A stretch of DNA of 64,000 nucleotides, from NCBI GenBank assembly GCA_963965975.1, contig OZ014421.1, positions 3,771,001 through 3,835,000 on the forward strand, in the 5' to 3' direction. The notes below the pieces were generated by a model. The model did no database searches. It was not told the DNA's origin and was given only the letters and a program-made list of their open reading frames with translations. Source of the stretch: Xestospongia bergquistia. Lineage: Eukaryota; Porifera; Demospongiae; Haplosclerida; Petrosiidae. Shown in pieces: positions 9,695 to 19,904 of this stretch. A program made the translations under genes and the position numbers. The stretch's first letter is position 1, and each line of letters begins with the position of its first letter.

Positions 9695-9724
9695 ACTAGG
9701 TCCCTTTCTGCGTGGACGGTCACA
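9695..9724 (-). repeat. right terminal inverted repeat of the 3.6-kb transposon
   Basis: On the minus strand reads TGTGACCGTCCACGCAG and ends GGGACCTAGT; flanked by TA at 9,725-9,726. Confidence 0.9.
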
Positions 9725-10353
9725 TATTTACAGGAAAGTGATAGCTCCTTGTTAAGCAGGTAATAATGCTTAAAAATGAAAAGTGGCATAACATGTAAGT
9801 ATTACTAGAAATGCTTTATAAGATAACTACTGTATACATATATAGTGTTGTCATGTTCGTTAGGCCATAATATGAGCTATTTACATGGTAAAATTATATC
9901 ATAATAAAACGTTATATAGATAACAACATAATATGAGGTACGTTACTTTGTAATATTATAATATTGGATAGTAATGTAATACATGAAATTGTAAACCCTA
10001 TTTCTCTAAATTTGCTACTGAAATTTGATGCCTTTTTCCAATATTATTGGGGCCAAAAATATGCCTAATTAATCTCTTTTTTCTTATAATTTTTGTTACT
10101 GAAAATATGCAAAATCTTAACAAATTCAGTGAATTTTAAGCCCTTTTTGTCAAAATTTTGCCACTATCAATTTTTAAGTATTTTTTAGAAGTATAGTTTG
10201 CAATCAAAATGCACAAGTATTCAAGCACTTCCTTTTAAATGTAAGTCCTTTTTGTAACTATTTTCAACTCCAAAAATACAACAAAAATTTTAACCCCTAC
10301 CTCCCTAAATTTGACACCGAAAAGGAATTTTTACCGATTTTATCTAATTTCCT
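9725..10353 (+). repeat. duplicated block copy A, right part (after the inserted transposon)
   Basis: Resumes the match to copy B with TATTTACAG and continues through AAAACGTTATATAGATAACA, TGAGGTACGTTA, CCTATTTCTCTAAATTTG and TTTTAACCCCTA. It is AT-rich and non-coding. About 100 bp near 9,740-9,840 has no counterpart in copy B. Confidence 0.75.
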
Positions 10354-10360
10354 TTTGTTC

Positions 10361-10955
10361 AAGATCCCCCTGCAGTTCGAGCTGATACCTCAACCAGTTG
10401 ATCATTTTGCTTGAGAGGGGAAATGTGATAACTATGAATATTCCAGATGAGCGCATGTATATATTGTGTAAGCACATGTTCAGTAGTTTTTTCTTTTATA
10501 TTTGTTGTTGTATGTTGAATCTGTCTCGGCTAGGTTACAACACAGACACTGGTATTTGGAAGTATATTTACAGAAAAGTGGCATGTTCGTTAGGGCGTAA
10601 TCTGAGGTAGTTATATGTCAAAATTATATTATAATAAAACGTTATATAGATAACAACATAAAATGAGGTACGTTATGTTGTAATATCATAATATTGGGTA
10701 GTAATATAATCCGTGAAATTATAAATCCTATTTCTCTAAATTTGTTACAGAAAACAAGTGAATTTTGACTTTTTGCAAGTATTATTGGCACCAAAATTAT
10801 ACCAAACTATATGTTACTGAAAAGCAACCAAAATCCGCAATTATTTAAGCACTTTTTAACTATTTTCGACTCCAAAAATGCAACGAAATTTTAACCCCTA
10901 TCTCCTTAAATTTGTCACCCAAATAAAGGAATTTTTAATGTTTTTTTCTAATTTA
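10361..10955 (+). repeat. duplicated block copy B, without the transposon
   Basis: Second copy of the 5,855-6,134 + 9,725-10,353 block. It carries the intact TATA target site near 10,565. The exon remnant at its left end keeps CCTGCAGTTCGAGCTGATAC but lost internal bases before GATCATTTTGCTTGA. The 70-codon ORF at 10,398-10,610 lies in the part that corresponds to sequence after the stop in copy A and is not supported as a gene. Confidence 0.75.
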
Positions 10956-11287
10956 ATTTTGCAAAAATATATGTGAAAATTGAACATCTTGTGCATAAAA
11001 TACACAATTTTAAAAGTGTGCCCTTACTTTTTTGGCACAAAGGTGTCTAAATATCTATACTTTGGTCACCCAAACACATAGAAAAAGAGAAAAGATGCAA
11101 TTTTGGCCCAAAAGGTTTTCAAAAAGTCTTTTAAATTATGAGTATTTTCAGAGGTTAAAATGCATGTATTTTTTCATCAAAAAAATTTTAAAAGATGTCT
11201 TCAAAATTCATGAATTTTTGTGGTAATATCGGATTAAAATTTGCGTATTTTTCGCACCACAAAGGGGATAAAATAGACGTAAAATAC
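10956..11287. other. AT-rich non-coding stretch with A-runs
   Basis: Poly-A/T runs and repeated TTTTGGCAC and CACCAAA-type words. The same words occur in 16,540-16,850, so the two may be distant copies. The ORF at 11,032-11,226 is low-complexity and rejected. Confidence 0.45.
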
Positions 11288-11472
11288 ACCTAAACCATGA
11301 ACCCTAAATACTAACATTATAACATAAACCCAAACCTGAAACGAGAATTTCTAAATCACTAAACCTAACTTCTAAACCCTAAACTTGAAAACCTAAACCC
11401 TAAACCTTAAATCCTAAAACCAAAATGGTAAACACTAAATTTTAAAATCTAAACTCTAAACCCAAAACCTAC
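11288..11472 (+). repeat. degenerate CCTAAA/CCCTAAA repeat tract
   Basis: About 185 bp in which variants of CTAAACC or CCCTAAA recur (for example CCTAAACCCTAAACCTTAAA near 11,391), with every few units mutated. The phase resembles the TTTAGGG telomere type rather than metazoan TTAGGG, but it is too degenerate to be an active telomere. Confidence 0.6.
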
Positions 11473-11660
11473 AACTAGATGTAGCTCGATTTAATGACAC
11501 TCATTCAGATGTTCATATCATTTCAGATGTTACCAGAATATTTTATGGAGATAATGAATGTGTTGCTGTATGAAGGTTTCATACAGTCCAGAATGTTTGC
11601 AAGCACTGAAATTTGCAGAGAAAGTTGAAGCAGTCATCAAGTATTCATCTCGAGAAGTTA

Positions 11661-11732
11661 GAATGATTACAGAAGCAGAGACAACAGAGCAACATAGAAT
11701 GATTACAGAAGCAGAGACACTAGAGCAACATA
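11661..11732 (+). repeat. in-frame 36-bp tandem duplication
   Basis: GAATGATTACAGAAGCAGAG... is present twice (11,661-11,696 and 11,697-11,732), differing in two adjacent bases. In the local frame it encodes two copies of a 12-residue segment around MITEAETTEQHR, consistent with former or present coding sequence. Confidence 0.85.
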
Positions 11733-12101
11733 GTTTAACAATGTATACATTTACATTGGATCATGTCTGAAAAAAGAGTTAGGAGTTTTGCTAGCAAATC
11801 CAATTCATTTACATCCTGATACATTTCATCATGCTTTGCCACTTATTACCTCCTGTAGCTACTGGTGCTCCACCTTTAATATCTCAGATAGCGTTAGTCC
11901 TCAGTAATATAATTCACATGATCATTCGTTACATTAGACCTTCACCTGATTTTTCCACAAAGGCATATAATGAAATTTGTAACTGGAGATAATTTGTTTC
12001 AGGGACGACAAGTTCTGGAGCAATTATTAAATATTTGTTGGAGCTGTTTTTTCACACGTTGGATTGGTAAGTAAATATGTTTAGTTGTGTAAATATTTGA
12101 A

Positions 12102-12126
12102 ATATATATATATATATATATATATT
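12102..12126. repeat. TA microsatellite
   Basis: Uninterrupted TA dinucleotides of about 25 bp. Confidence 0.9.
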
Positions 12127-13056
12127 ACGACCTCCATATTCCACTTGGGTTGGGAGTCCAGTACTAATAAGGTGGGGCTTGTTAATGTTGATATGGGAAC
12201 AGTCCATAAAGGAGTGGAAGTTTTCCCTCTAAAGAACAAAATTTTCTCTGGCTGGTATGATCGTGTTGCAATTTATCAATTAACAGGAGCAACGACAAGT
12301 AATGTGTGAGATATGTTGAAGGTTAGCGACCGAAATAATTAATTAAAATTTTTATTTACATTTTAAGTAGGTAAGAAGCTTCAAGGAAGACCGTATGAAA
12401 GAGACAAATAGATTTGATTGTCTGCAGTAAATGTAAATGTTAATGATGAATACTTGGAATTTCTCAAAAACTACAAAGATAACTTCAGTTCATTAATTTG
12501 TACTGAACTTGTTGCTCATGTATATCAGGAACTTAAACTAATTGGTGAGTTTAACAATAATTGGTGAGTTTAACAATAGTCACAATGAAACACACTTCTA
12601 CTTTTCATAGATACAACCAAACTGTCAGATGAATTCAGTCCTGATGATTTTTCCAGTAATTGTACATTGAAACTGAACTTTGGACATATTATATCAATAT
12701 TAAACAATAATATCCATTAAGTGAAAAAAGGTTGATGTTTAGTTTAGAAGCTATTGCGTTGTATTTTAAAAGTTATCATAAAACAGATAGAGCCAGAAAT
12801 AACTTTGTATCTCCATCAATTATTTTCAATATTGATTAGTCAACTTAACTTGTGCCCAACAGTCAATAGACTATTTGATGGTTGTGAATTCTTCTTTATA
12901 GGTCTGTCTCCCAAGCATCAACCCTTGAAGAATTTGCACACTAAATTAGTACAGTTGCTGGTGAATAATAACAAGAAAATGAAACCATTAGATGAAAGTG
13001 ATGCTCTACTAAGTGTTATCCTTTCCATGCTCTTCCTGATCAATTTTTACAACTAG

Positions 13057-13762
13057 TCATGCTTTCATTGTGTCAGGAATTACCTGTTCAAAAAGAATCA
13101 AGTTCGCATCTTTGGAAGTACCTTTGGAAGTTTGTCACATTTCAAAGTCGTTGCTTTTTAGTCCTAATAAGTTCATTATCTGACATACTTCTTTTCTTAG
13201 TTGACAGGCGTGGCAAATTAACTGTAATCACGCCCATGGGCGGCTACTTTTCCAATAATGCTTTTTCAACAATAGCAATGATTTAAAAGCTTACTCTAGC
13301 AACAAGATGATGCTTTCAGGTAAGTTACTAGTGTGACAGGGTAGGTAGGTTGATGTTGCTACATAACAACAAGAAAAGCCATAAAAGCCATAAAATGGAT
13401 GCTCAACTCTGTAGTATGCTACGAACACTTAATGATCAACATACAGTTGATCTCTTTGTTGTGTGGGGAGTCTGTTGATACTTTGTTCTAAGCCAAACAA
13501 TGTAAACTAGTGCACAACAAAGGGTTTCTTTGACACACCTCACTATCACTTCCTGTCAATTTATTTGGGTGGAGTTAACTTTCAATTGGGAAAGAAAGCA
13601 AGGTAAGTTTTCTTTCTTGTAATAATATTACTGTTTTGCCTGCCATTTCTTTGCTGATAGTATTATAAACTTAAAGTGAAACTTGTAATCTTCCTTTTGG
13701 ATGATTTAAAACTAGGTGAATATAGTATCTTCTATAAAGACCCATTGCTAAACACAGCACTA

Positions 13763-13765
<3 letters not shown>
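13057..13765. other. no supported gene
   Basis: AT-rich sequence with scattered short ORFs on both strands. The 75-codon ORF at 13,059-13,286 could be a further piece of the preceding remnant, but nothing in it is recognisable. A short direct repeat GCCATAAAAGCCATAAAA lies near 13,378. Confidence 0.35.

Positions 13766-13792
<27 letters not shown>
13766..13792. repeat. AC microsatellite
   Basis: About 13 AC dinucleotides in a row. On the minus strand this gives the poly-CV tract of a spurious 81-codon ORF. Confidence 0.9.
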
Positions 13793-13793
<1 letters not shown>

Positions 13794-13799
<6 letters not shown>

Positions 13800-14060
13800 G
13801 AAAGGAAGAGACGTATGTCCATGTAGAGACAACTTACAGTCAGGGAATATATTAAAACTGATTGGTAGTGTATGTATAATGTGAGTGCATATACACACAG
13901 AGAGGAAAAGAAGCATGTATGTATAGACACAATATACAGTCAGGCAAAGTGGAGCAATATATTATAATACACATACACAGAGACAGTTAGAGAAGCGTGT
14001 ACATAGACACAACACACAGTATGGCAAAGTGAAACAATACATTATAATTGATTGCTGATG
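13794..14060 (+). repeat. about 85-90-bp minisatellite, three diverged copies
   Basis: Copies begin near 13,794, 13,895 and 13,976. Each has ACACAGA, GA-rich sequence, GTATGT or GTACATAGACACAA, CAGTCAGG or CAGTATGGCAAAGT, then ATATATTA. Confidence 0.65.
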
Positions 14061-14098
14061 TAAGTATAGTGTGTGTGTTTTCTTGTTATCAGGAATAG

Positions 14099-14101
<3 letters not shown>

Positions 14102-14170
<69 letters not shown>
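14102..14170. repeat. TA microsatellite with one TG interruption
   Basis: About 69 bp of TA dinucleotides, interrupted once at about 14,140. Confidence 0.9.
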
Positions 14171-14172
<2 letters not shown>

Positions 14173-14559
14173 ATTATAATTAAATATATATAATCTAGTA
14201 GATTAACTTAGACTTAACTTAGATTGACCCCACCCATGTATTGATTGTAGTCCTCTATCATCACAGGTTTAATGATTTCTTCAACACCAGTGTGAAGTCT
14301 TGTATTTTTCTTCTTAACAATCTTATTGAAATCGTATATGATCAAATTGAACTATCGTAAGGCCATTTGGAACGATTCATGACAATGTATATACATATTA
14401 TTATACAAGCGTACATAAAGTCTAGACACAAAGATTGTTATTGATGTATATGAAGATGATTCTTAGTATTCATAATGTAATTTGGTATGGTATGGTAATC
14501 TTTAAAAAATGGGAGTACATACAAATGAGTTTTACAAATGTTACATTGGTACTTTTTTT
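14171..14559. other. no supported gene; likely 3' part of the decayed piggyBac element
   Basis: AT-rich, with repeated TTAACTTAGA words near 14,200. I searched by eye for a TTAA-CCCTTT left end matching the right end at 16,521-16,532 and did not find one. Confidence 0.35.
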
Positions 14560-16358
14560 GTGATCTTTTTTTCCTCGGGCCTTGCATACTTTAGACTGGG
14601 ACGTACTCCATAAGGTGCATCTTTTTGAACAGGTTCTGGAAATCCATGTTCGCTCAATCTCATTGGAAGTACTGTTGTTGAGGCAATGTGCCTTCTGTCA
14701 ACTGGTTATTTATGATCGTCTAGTATCCGGCTGCCAATGTGTGGTAAAGGTTTTCAGCAACTATATTGTGCAAAATATTGGTGTTAACAATGGATACATC
14801 AAATAAGTGAAATAATACTTTCTTCCACTACTTGCCTGACCTGCGTACATATCCATAATATAGTAGGAGTTGATTGCACTTGTCGACTCCGCCCATATCG
14901 TATTGTATTCTTCAACTACTTTTGCCACGTCTACTCCTCCATCTACTGCTCTGGTTCTCCTCCGCTTATCTATCATATTTTCATTATGCAAGGTTGATAA
15001 CATGTGTACCACTAGCTTGTCAGACCACTTCGGACACAAAAATCCATCTGTTGCATAATAAGAATAGACTTAACCTACATCTTACATTTTAGGCTAACGT
15101 AACTACAGTTGATTGTTACTTTTTACCATTTGTTAATTTTGCTAATTGAAATTCTCTACTCAATCCCTTCTGATTCAGCGAAAAGTGTATATTGGTACAC
15201 ACATGATATCCACTTATTGATAAAGGAGACATGAGATCACTTTGTACGCTAGCCCTTGCTCAGGGACACCATCTTCTCTTTTCCTGTATGACTTGTTAAC
15301 AACCATTATAGTAAGTATAATATCCCATTTAGTGGGCTTTTTGAGCATGTACTAGAACCACGAGAGTCTTCCTTTGTGTCCAATGATACTCTCATCAACA
15401 GCAATTTCTCTATTGGGAATATAAACCAACTAGAATGACTCGTTAAGCTGATCAAGACTTCATCAATAATTCAAACCTTCTGTATGATATGACTGACTAT
15501 ATCACTATGAAATGACCATTTGCTGCTCCAGTATGATCTACAAATAAGTAAGTTGTACAGGAAATTCACAAATGTTTAGGGCTTCCTAATAAAATTACAA
15601 TTACAAGTAAGTGTAATAAATAAAACTTGCAATTCATATCAATCTATTTCCTTGGTTATAATGAATACCTCACAGACAGATATCTAACTAGTCCCTTTGT
15701 AATTATTATGGCTAGTAATGGGTCAACTTCCTTATGCTTTATCAGATTTCTACTCCAGTCATGACCAAGAGCGTTGGGATGATTATGCGTGTAAGATTCA
15801 ATTTGACACAGGATAGGTAGCTGTTTCCACAAAGATCAAATCTTTTACTGCTGATGAAAAGTATAGATTGAAGAAAGCAAGTGGTGGTTTGTTGCTTATA
15901 TCAAGAGTAAGCCCAGGTGATGCAGTAAATGGATGAACTATAAAGTTACTTTGCTATTATTGGTAGTCTTTAGTTAACTATAGGTAGGCTAGCTGTAGCA
16001 GTAGTGCTAGTACTGGGCAAAGCTGTTGCTGGAGAGGTGGCAACCAATGGATGAACTACAATAATTATTATTATTTTGTACATGTGTGTAAAATCATCTT
16101 ATCCGTGGGTGTAGGTGGAGCTAGGAAACTGCTTCTTGTTGGTAAAGGTGGAGCTGAAGAGTTACATTTTAGTACAAAGCTTTCAGAAGTCAGCCTTGCT
16201 AGTAAATGGCTTTGCAAAAGATCTGTCAGTGCTTCTTCTTCATCAATGTAGCTGTAGAAATCGCTGTCTGAATAGTCACTTTCAGCACCCTCAATACACT
16301 GTAAAAGGAGGTCTGGGTCAGAAGGCAAGTGTATAAACCTTCTGCTTGTCAATGCCAT
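14560..16358 (-). pseudogene. decayed piggyBac transposase
   Basis: Minus-strand pieces appear in the order of a piggyBac-type transposase. N-terminus: MALTSRRFIHLPSDPDLLLQ then an acidic SDYSDSDFYSYIDEEE (16,358-16,230). Next come a low-complexity linker (SPATALPSTSTTATASLP, about 16,040-15,980) and PPLAFFNLYFSSAVKDLIF (about 15,890). Then HDWSRNLIKHKEVDPLLAII (about 15,740) and the first catalytic block VYIPNREIAVDESIIGHKGR (about 15,430-15,370) followed by KKPTKWDI. The best-preserved part is 15,039-14,761: KWSDKLVVHMLSTLHNENMI, VVEEYN and a YYFTYLMYPLLTPIF helix. The tail near 14,580 has GVRPSLKYARPEEKK. Stops (for example TAG within SWF-YM near 15,348) and several frame changes show it is dead. 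The 'DES..G.KGR' and 'WSDK.VV.MLST' blocks are well-known piggyBac signatures, so family confidence is high. Confidence 0.8.
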
Positions 16359-16520
16359 GACGCTTTAGCCTTGTTGATAGCTTTACAAACCAGTGATTGC
16401 AATCATATTCACGTTCTTGCTTTCGAAAAACAGTCCAGGTGCCTCGGTAATAGTTACTGTGCAAAATTGCGATTCCACCCACTCAATAATTGCATCCGCC
16501 TGCTCATAATTACGCAACCA

Positions 16521-16532
16521 CCTGTTAAAGGG
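16521..16532 (-). mobile_element. 5' terminus of the decayed piggyBac element
   Basis: On the minus strand CCCTTTAACAGG lies about 160 bp upstream of the transposase start, preceded by TGAA, a one-base change from TTAA. CCCTTT is also the first motif of the piggyBac-type element at 59,498, and the one at 51,188 starts CTCTTT. Confidence 0.5.
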
Positions 16533-16536
16533 TTCA

Positions 16537-16879
16537 CATAAATACCTGTTCCATTTTTTAGCAAAATGGGTTTTCAAATATCGGCATTTTGGGCACCTAA
16601 AAAAATTAGCAAAAGAATTTAAAACATGTGCAATTTTCGCACTAAAATGCTTTTTAAAGAGGCTGTGACAACTGACACATTTTGCTGCCAAAAAAGTTTT
16701 AAACAAGGGTTAAAACACATATTTTTGGCACCAAAAAAATTAGGACTTGTATATTTTGGCACCAAAAACATAGAAAAAAGTTTTTAAAAAACTGCAATTT
16801 CCACAAAAAGTATACACATTAAAATATACATTTTAGCAATAGAAGACTCTATTCCAGTTAATAGACTAAATGTCTTTAA
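16537..16879. other. AT-rich non-coding stretch leading into the satellite
   Basis: Repeats of TTTTGGCACCAAAAA-type words at about 16,585, 16,725 and 16,755, shared with 10,780-11,100. From about 16,850 it grades into degenerate satellite sequence. No gene seen. Confidence 0.45.
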
Positions 16880-19730
16880 GCCTTTATTGCAAATAGTTTG
16901 CAGTGGTAAGTATAAACCCATTATTGTAAGTAGTTCGCATTGTTAAGTTTACCAAAATACTGTAAACCCTAACAATCCTTTAAATTAAAGAGTTTCAAGA
17001 TTTAATGGAAATGAACTTAATAAACTGTCAATTGCAGTTTATTGAGTTATACTCTCTGAGTCCTTTAACCTAGGCAGTTTAATTAAAAAATGTTCACTGC
17101 TGTTCATTTAGTTAGTTTCTTTAAGTCCTTTAGTCTAAGCACTTTGCATTTTATTGAGTTAACTTTATAAAGTAAATTGCTAGGACTAAAGGACTTAAAG
17201 GGACTAAATAAATAAACTGCCATTAACAATATATTTAGTTTCTTCGCATTAATGCTCTAATGTCTTTAATTTAAAGACTTTAGAAGGTTTAGACTATTGA
17301 GTTTAGTTTATAAAATAAACTGCTGAGACTAAGGGACTTAAAGGGACTAAGTAAATAAACTGCCATTAACAGCTTATTAACTTTGTTTGCATTAACAGTC
17401 TAAGTCTTTAATTTAAAGACTTCAGAAGGCTTAGACTGTTGAGTAAATTTCAAATAGTAAACTGCTCAGACTAAAGGACTTAAAGGGACTAACTAAGTAA
17501 ACTGCCATTAACAGTTTATTAAGTTTGTTTGCAATAACAATTTTAAATCTTTAAATTAAAGACTTTAGAAGGTTTAGACTGTTGAGTAAATTTTAAAAAG
17601 TAAACTGCTCAGACTGAAGGACTTAAAGGGACTAACTAAGTAAACTGCCATTAACAGTTTGTCGAGTTTGTTTGCATTAATGCTCTAAAGTCTTTAATTT
17701 AAAGACTTTAGAAGGTTTACACTATTGAGTGAACTTTCTAAAGTAATCTGTTCAGACTAAAGGAGTTAAGGAACCAACCAAATAAGCTGCAATTAATTGT
17801 TTACTAAGTTGGTGTGTATTAAAACATTCAAGTCTTTAATTTAAAGACTTTAAGAGGGTTTGGCTATTGATTTCAGTTTATTAAGTAAACTGCAAAGACT
17901 AAAGGACTTAAACCGACTAACTAAATAAACTGCCATTAACAGTTTATTAAGTTTGTTTGCATTAATGCTCTAAAGTCTTTAATTTAAAGACTTTAGAAGG
18001 TTTAGATTATTGAGTGAATTTTAAAAAGTAAACTGCTCAGACTGAAGGACTTAAAGGGACTAACTAAGTAAACTGCCATTAACAGTTTGTCGAGTTTGTT
18101 TGCATTAATGCTCTAAAGTCTTTAATTTAAAGACTGTAGAAGGTTTAGACTATTGAGTGAACTTTCTAAAGTAATCTGTTCAGACTAAAGGAGTTAAAGG
18201 GACCAACCAAATAAGCTGCAATTAATTGTTTACTAAGTTGGTGTGTATTAAAACATTCAAGTCTTTAATTTAAAGACTTTAAGAGGGTTAGGCTATTGAT
18301 TTCAGTTTATTAAGTAAACTGCAAAGACTAAAGGACTTAAACCGACTAACTAAATAAACTGCCATTAACAGTTTATTAAGTTTGTTTGCATTAATGCTCT
18401 AAAGTCTTTAATTTAAAGACTTTAGAAGGTTTAGATTATTGAGTGAATTTTAAAAAGTAAACTGCTCAGACTGAAGGACTTAAAGGGACTAACTAAGTAA
18501 ACTGCCATTAACAGTTTGTCGAGTTTGTTTGCATTAATGCTCTAAAGTCTTTAATTTAAAGACTGTAGAAGGTTTAGACTATTGAGTGAACTTTCTAAAG
18601 TAATCTGTTCAGACTAAAGGAGTTAAAGGGACCAACCAAATAAGCTGCAATTAATTGTTTACTAAGTTGGTGTGTATTAAAACATTCAAGTCTTTAATTT
18701 AAAGACTTTAAGAGGGTTAGGCTATTGATTTCAGTTTATTAAGTAAACTGCAAAGACTAAAGGACTTAAACCGACTAACTAAATAAACTGCCATTAACAG
18801 TTTATTAAGTTTGTTTGCATTAATGCTCTAAAGTCTTTAATTTAAAGACTTTAGAAGGTTTAGATTATTGAGTGAATTTTATAAAGTAAACTGCTCAAAA
18901 TAAAAGACTTAAAGGGACTAACTAAATAAACTGGAATTAACATTTTATCAAGTTTGTTTCCAATAACGCTCTAATGTCTTTAATTTAAAGACTTTAGAAG
19001 TTTAGACTATTGACTTAAGGTTATAAAATAAACTGCTGAGACTAAAGGCCTTAAAACGACTAACTAAATAAACTACCATTAACAGTTTATTAAGTTTGTT
19101 TGCATTAACGCTTTAAAGTCTTTAATTTAAAGAGTTTAGAAGGTTTAGACTATTGGGTGTACTTTAAAAAGGAAACTGCTCAGACTAAAGGACTTAAATG
19201 GACTAACTAAATAAACATCAATTAACAGTTTATTAAGTTGGTTTGTATTAAAGCACTAAAGTCTTTAATTTAAAAACTTTAGAAGGTTTAGACTATTGAG
19301 TGAACTTTCTAAAGTAATCTGTTCAGACTAAAGGACTTAAAGGGACCAACTAAATAAGCTGCATTTAACAGTTTACTAAGTTGGTGTGTAACAGTTTATT
19401 AAGTTTGTTTGCATTAACGCACTTTATAAGGTTTCGACTATTGAGTTAAGTTTATAAAATAAACTGCATAGACTAAGGGACTTAAAGGGACTAAGTAAAG
19501 AAACTGCCATTAAAAGCTTATCAACTTTGTTTCATTAACCTTCTAAAGATTTTAATTCAATGACTTTAGAAGGTTGAGACTGTAGAGTTAACTGTATAAA
19601 GTAAACTGCTCAGACTAAAGGATTTAAAGGGACTAACTAAATAAACTGCCATTAACAGTTTATTAAGTTTCTTTCCATTAACGCTCTAAAGTCTTTAATT
19701 TAAAGACTTTAGAAGGTTTAGACTACTTTA
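16880..19730 (-). repeat. 143-bp satellite, inverted-orientation segment (about 20 monomers)
   Basis: Monomers contain TCTTTAATTTAAAGACTTTA, GGTTTAGACTATTGAGT and AAACTGCTCAGACTAAAGGA, the reverse complement of the main array. They are more diverged from each other than those of the main array, most of all at the left edge. I call this strand minus relative to the main array. Confidence 0.9.
17655..18880 (-). repeat. 429-bp higher-order repeat (three monomers), nearly three copies
   Basis: ACAGTTTGTCGAGTTTG recurs at about 17,655, 18,083 and 18,512, and AAAACATTCAAGTC at about 17,820, 18,249 and 18,678. Both are spaced by 429 bp, which is 3 x 143. Copies are almost identical. Confidence 0.85.
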
Positions 19731-19904
19731 AAAAGTACACCCAATAGTCTCTTTATATATTTAGTCCATTTAAGTCTTTTAGACTGAGCAATTTACTTTA
19801 TAAACTTCAATCAACAGTCTAAACCTTCTAAAGTCTTTAAATTAAAGACTTCAGAGCGTTAACACAAACAAACTTACTAAACTGTTATTAGCAGTTTATT
19901 TATA
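19731..19904 (+). repeat. 143-bp satellite, first monomer after the orientation switch
   Basis: Reads GTCCATTTAAGTC, TTTAGACTGAGCA, AGTCTAAACCTTCTAAAG in the orientation of the main array. It ends at the inserted TIR element. Confidence 0.85.

Larger units (their letters stand above)
6135..9724 (-). mobile_element. complete 3,590-bp DNA transposon with 30-bp TIRs, TA target duplication and an intact 701-aa gene
   Basis: Both ends are the same 30-bp sequence in inverted orientation, beginning TGTGAC[T/C]GTCCACGCA and ending GGGACCTAGT, with two mismatches. Each end is flanked by TA (6,133-6,134 and 9,725-9,726). The homologous block at 10,361-10,955 has an uninterrupted GGAAGTATATTTACAG at about 10,559-10,574; removing the element plus one TA from copy A restores that sequence. 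This is direct evidence for element boundaries and a 2-bp duplication. The only convincing gene is the nine-exon minus-strand ORF. The TA target is shared with Tc1/mariner, but the encoded protein does not look like that superfamily. Confidence 0.85.
11478..13056 (+). pseudogene. fragmented coding remnants of one unrecognised gene
   Basis: Several plus-strand pieces read like protein but are broken by stops and shifts. They include DVARFNDTHSDVHIISDV (from 11,478), EKVEAVIKYSSREVRMITEA (about 11,620-11,680), LVLSNIIHMIIRYIRPSPDF (about 11,895), WESSTNKVGLVNVDMGT then VFPLKNKIFSGWYDRVAIYQ (12,150-12,280), VNDEYLEFLKNYKDNFSSLI (about 12,435) and GLSPKHQPLKNLHTKLVQLL (about 12,900-12,960). AG/GT borders are present near some pieces (GTAAGT at about 12,068, GTGAGT at about 12,543 and CATAG at about 12,609), so it was probably multi-exon. 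I recognise no family. It could be a decayed host gene or a transposon gene. The strand and extent are inferred from the pieces. Confidence 0.4.

Noticed and set aside
6135-9724. Tc1/mariner assignment from the TA target
   Set aside because: The protein is longer, has many introns and lacks the DD34D/E signature context; only the target matches.
13671-13916. 81-codon ORF with a poly-CV tract
   Set aside because: Product of translating the AC microsatellite.
16051-16336. Plus-strand ORFs of 66 and 73 codons
   Set aside because: Shadows of the acidic N-terminus of the minus-strand piggyBac relic.
16383-16706. 107-codon minus-strand ORF with cysteines
   Set aside because: Spans the element end at 16,521-16,532 and AT-rich flank; cysteine spacing does not form a recognisable zinc finger.
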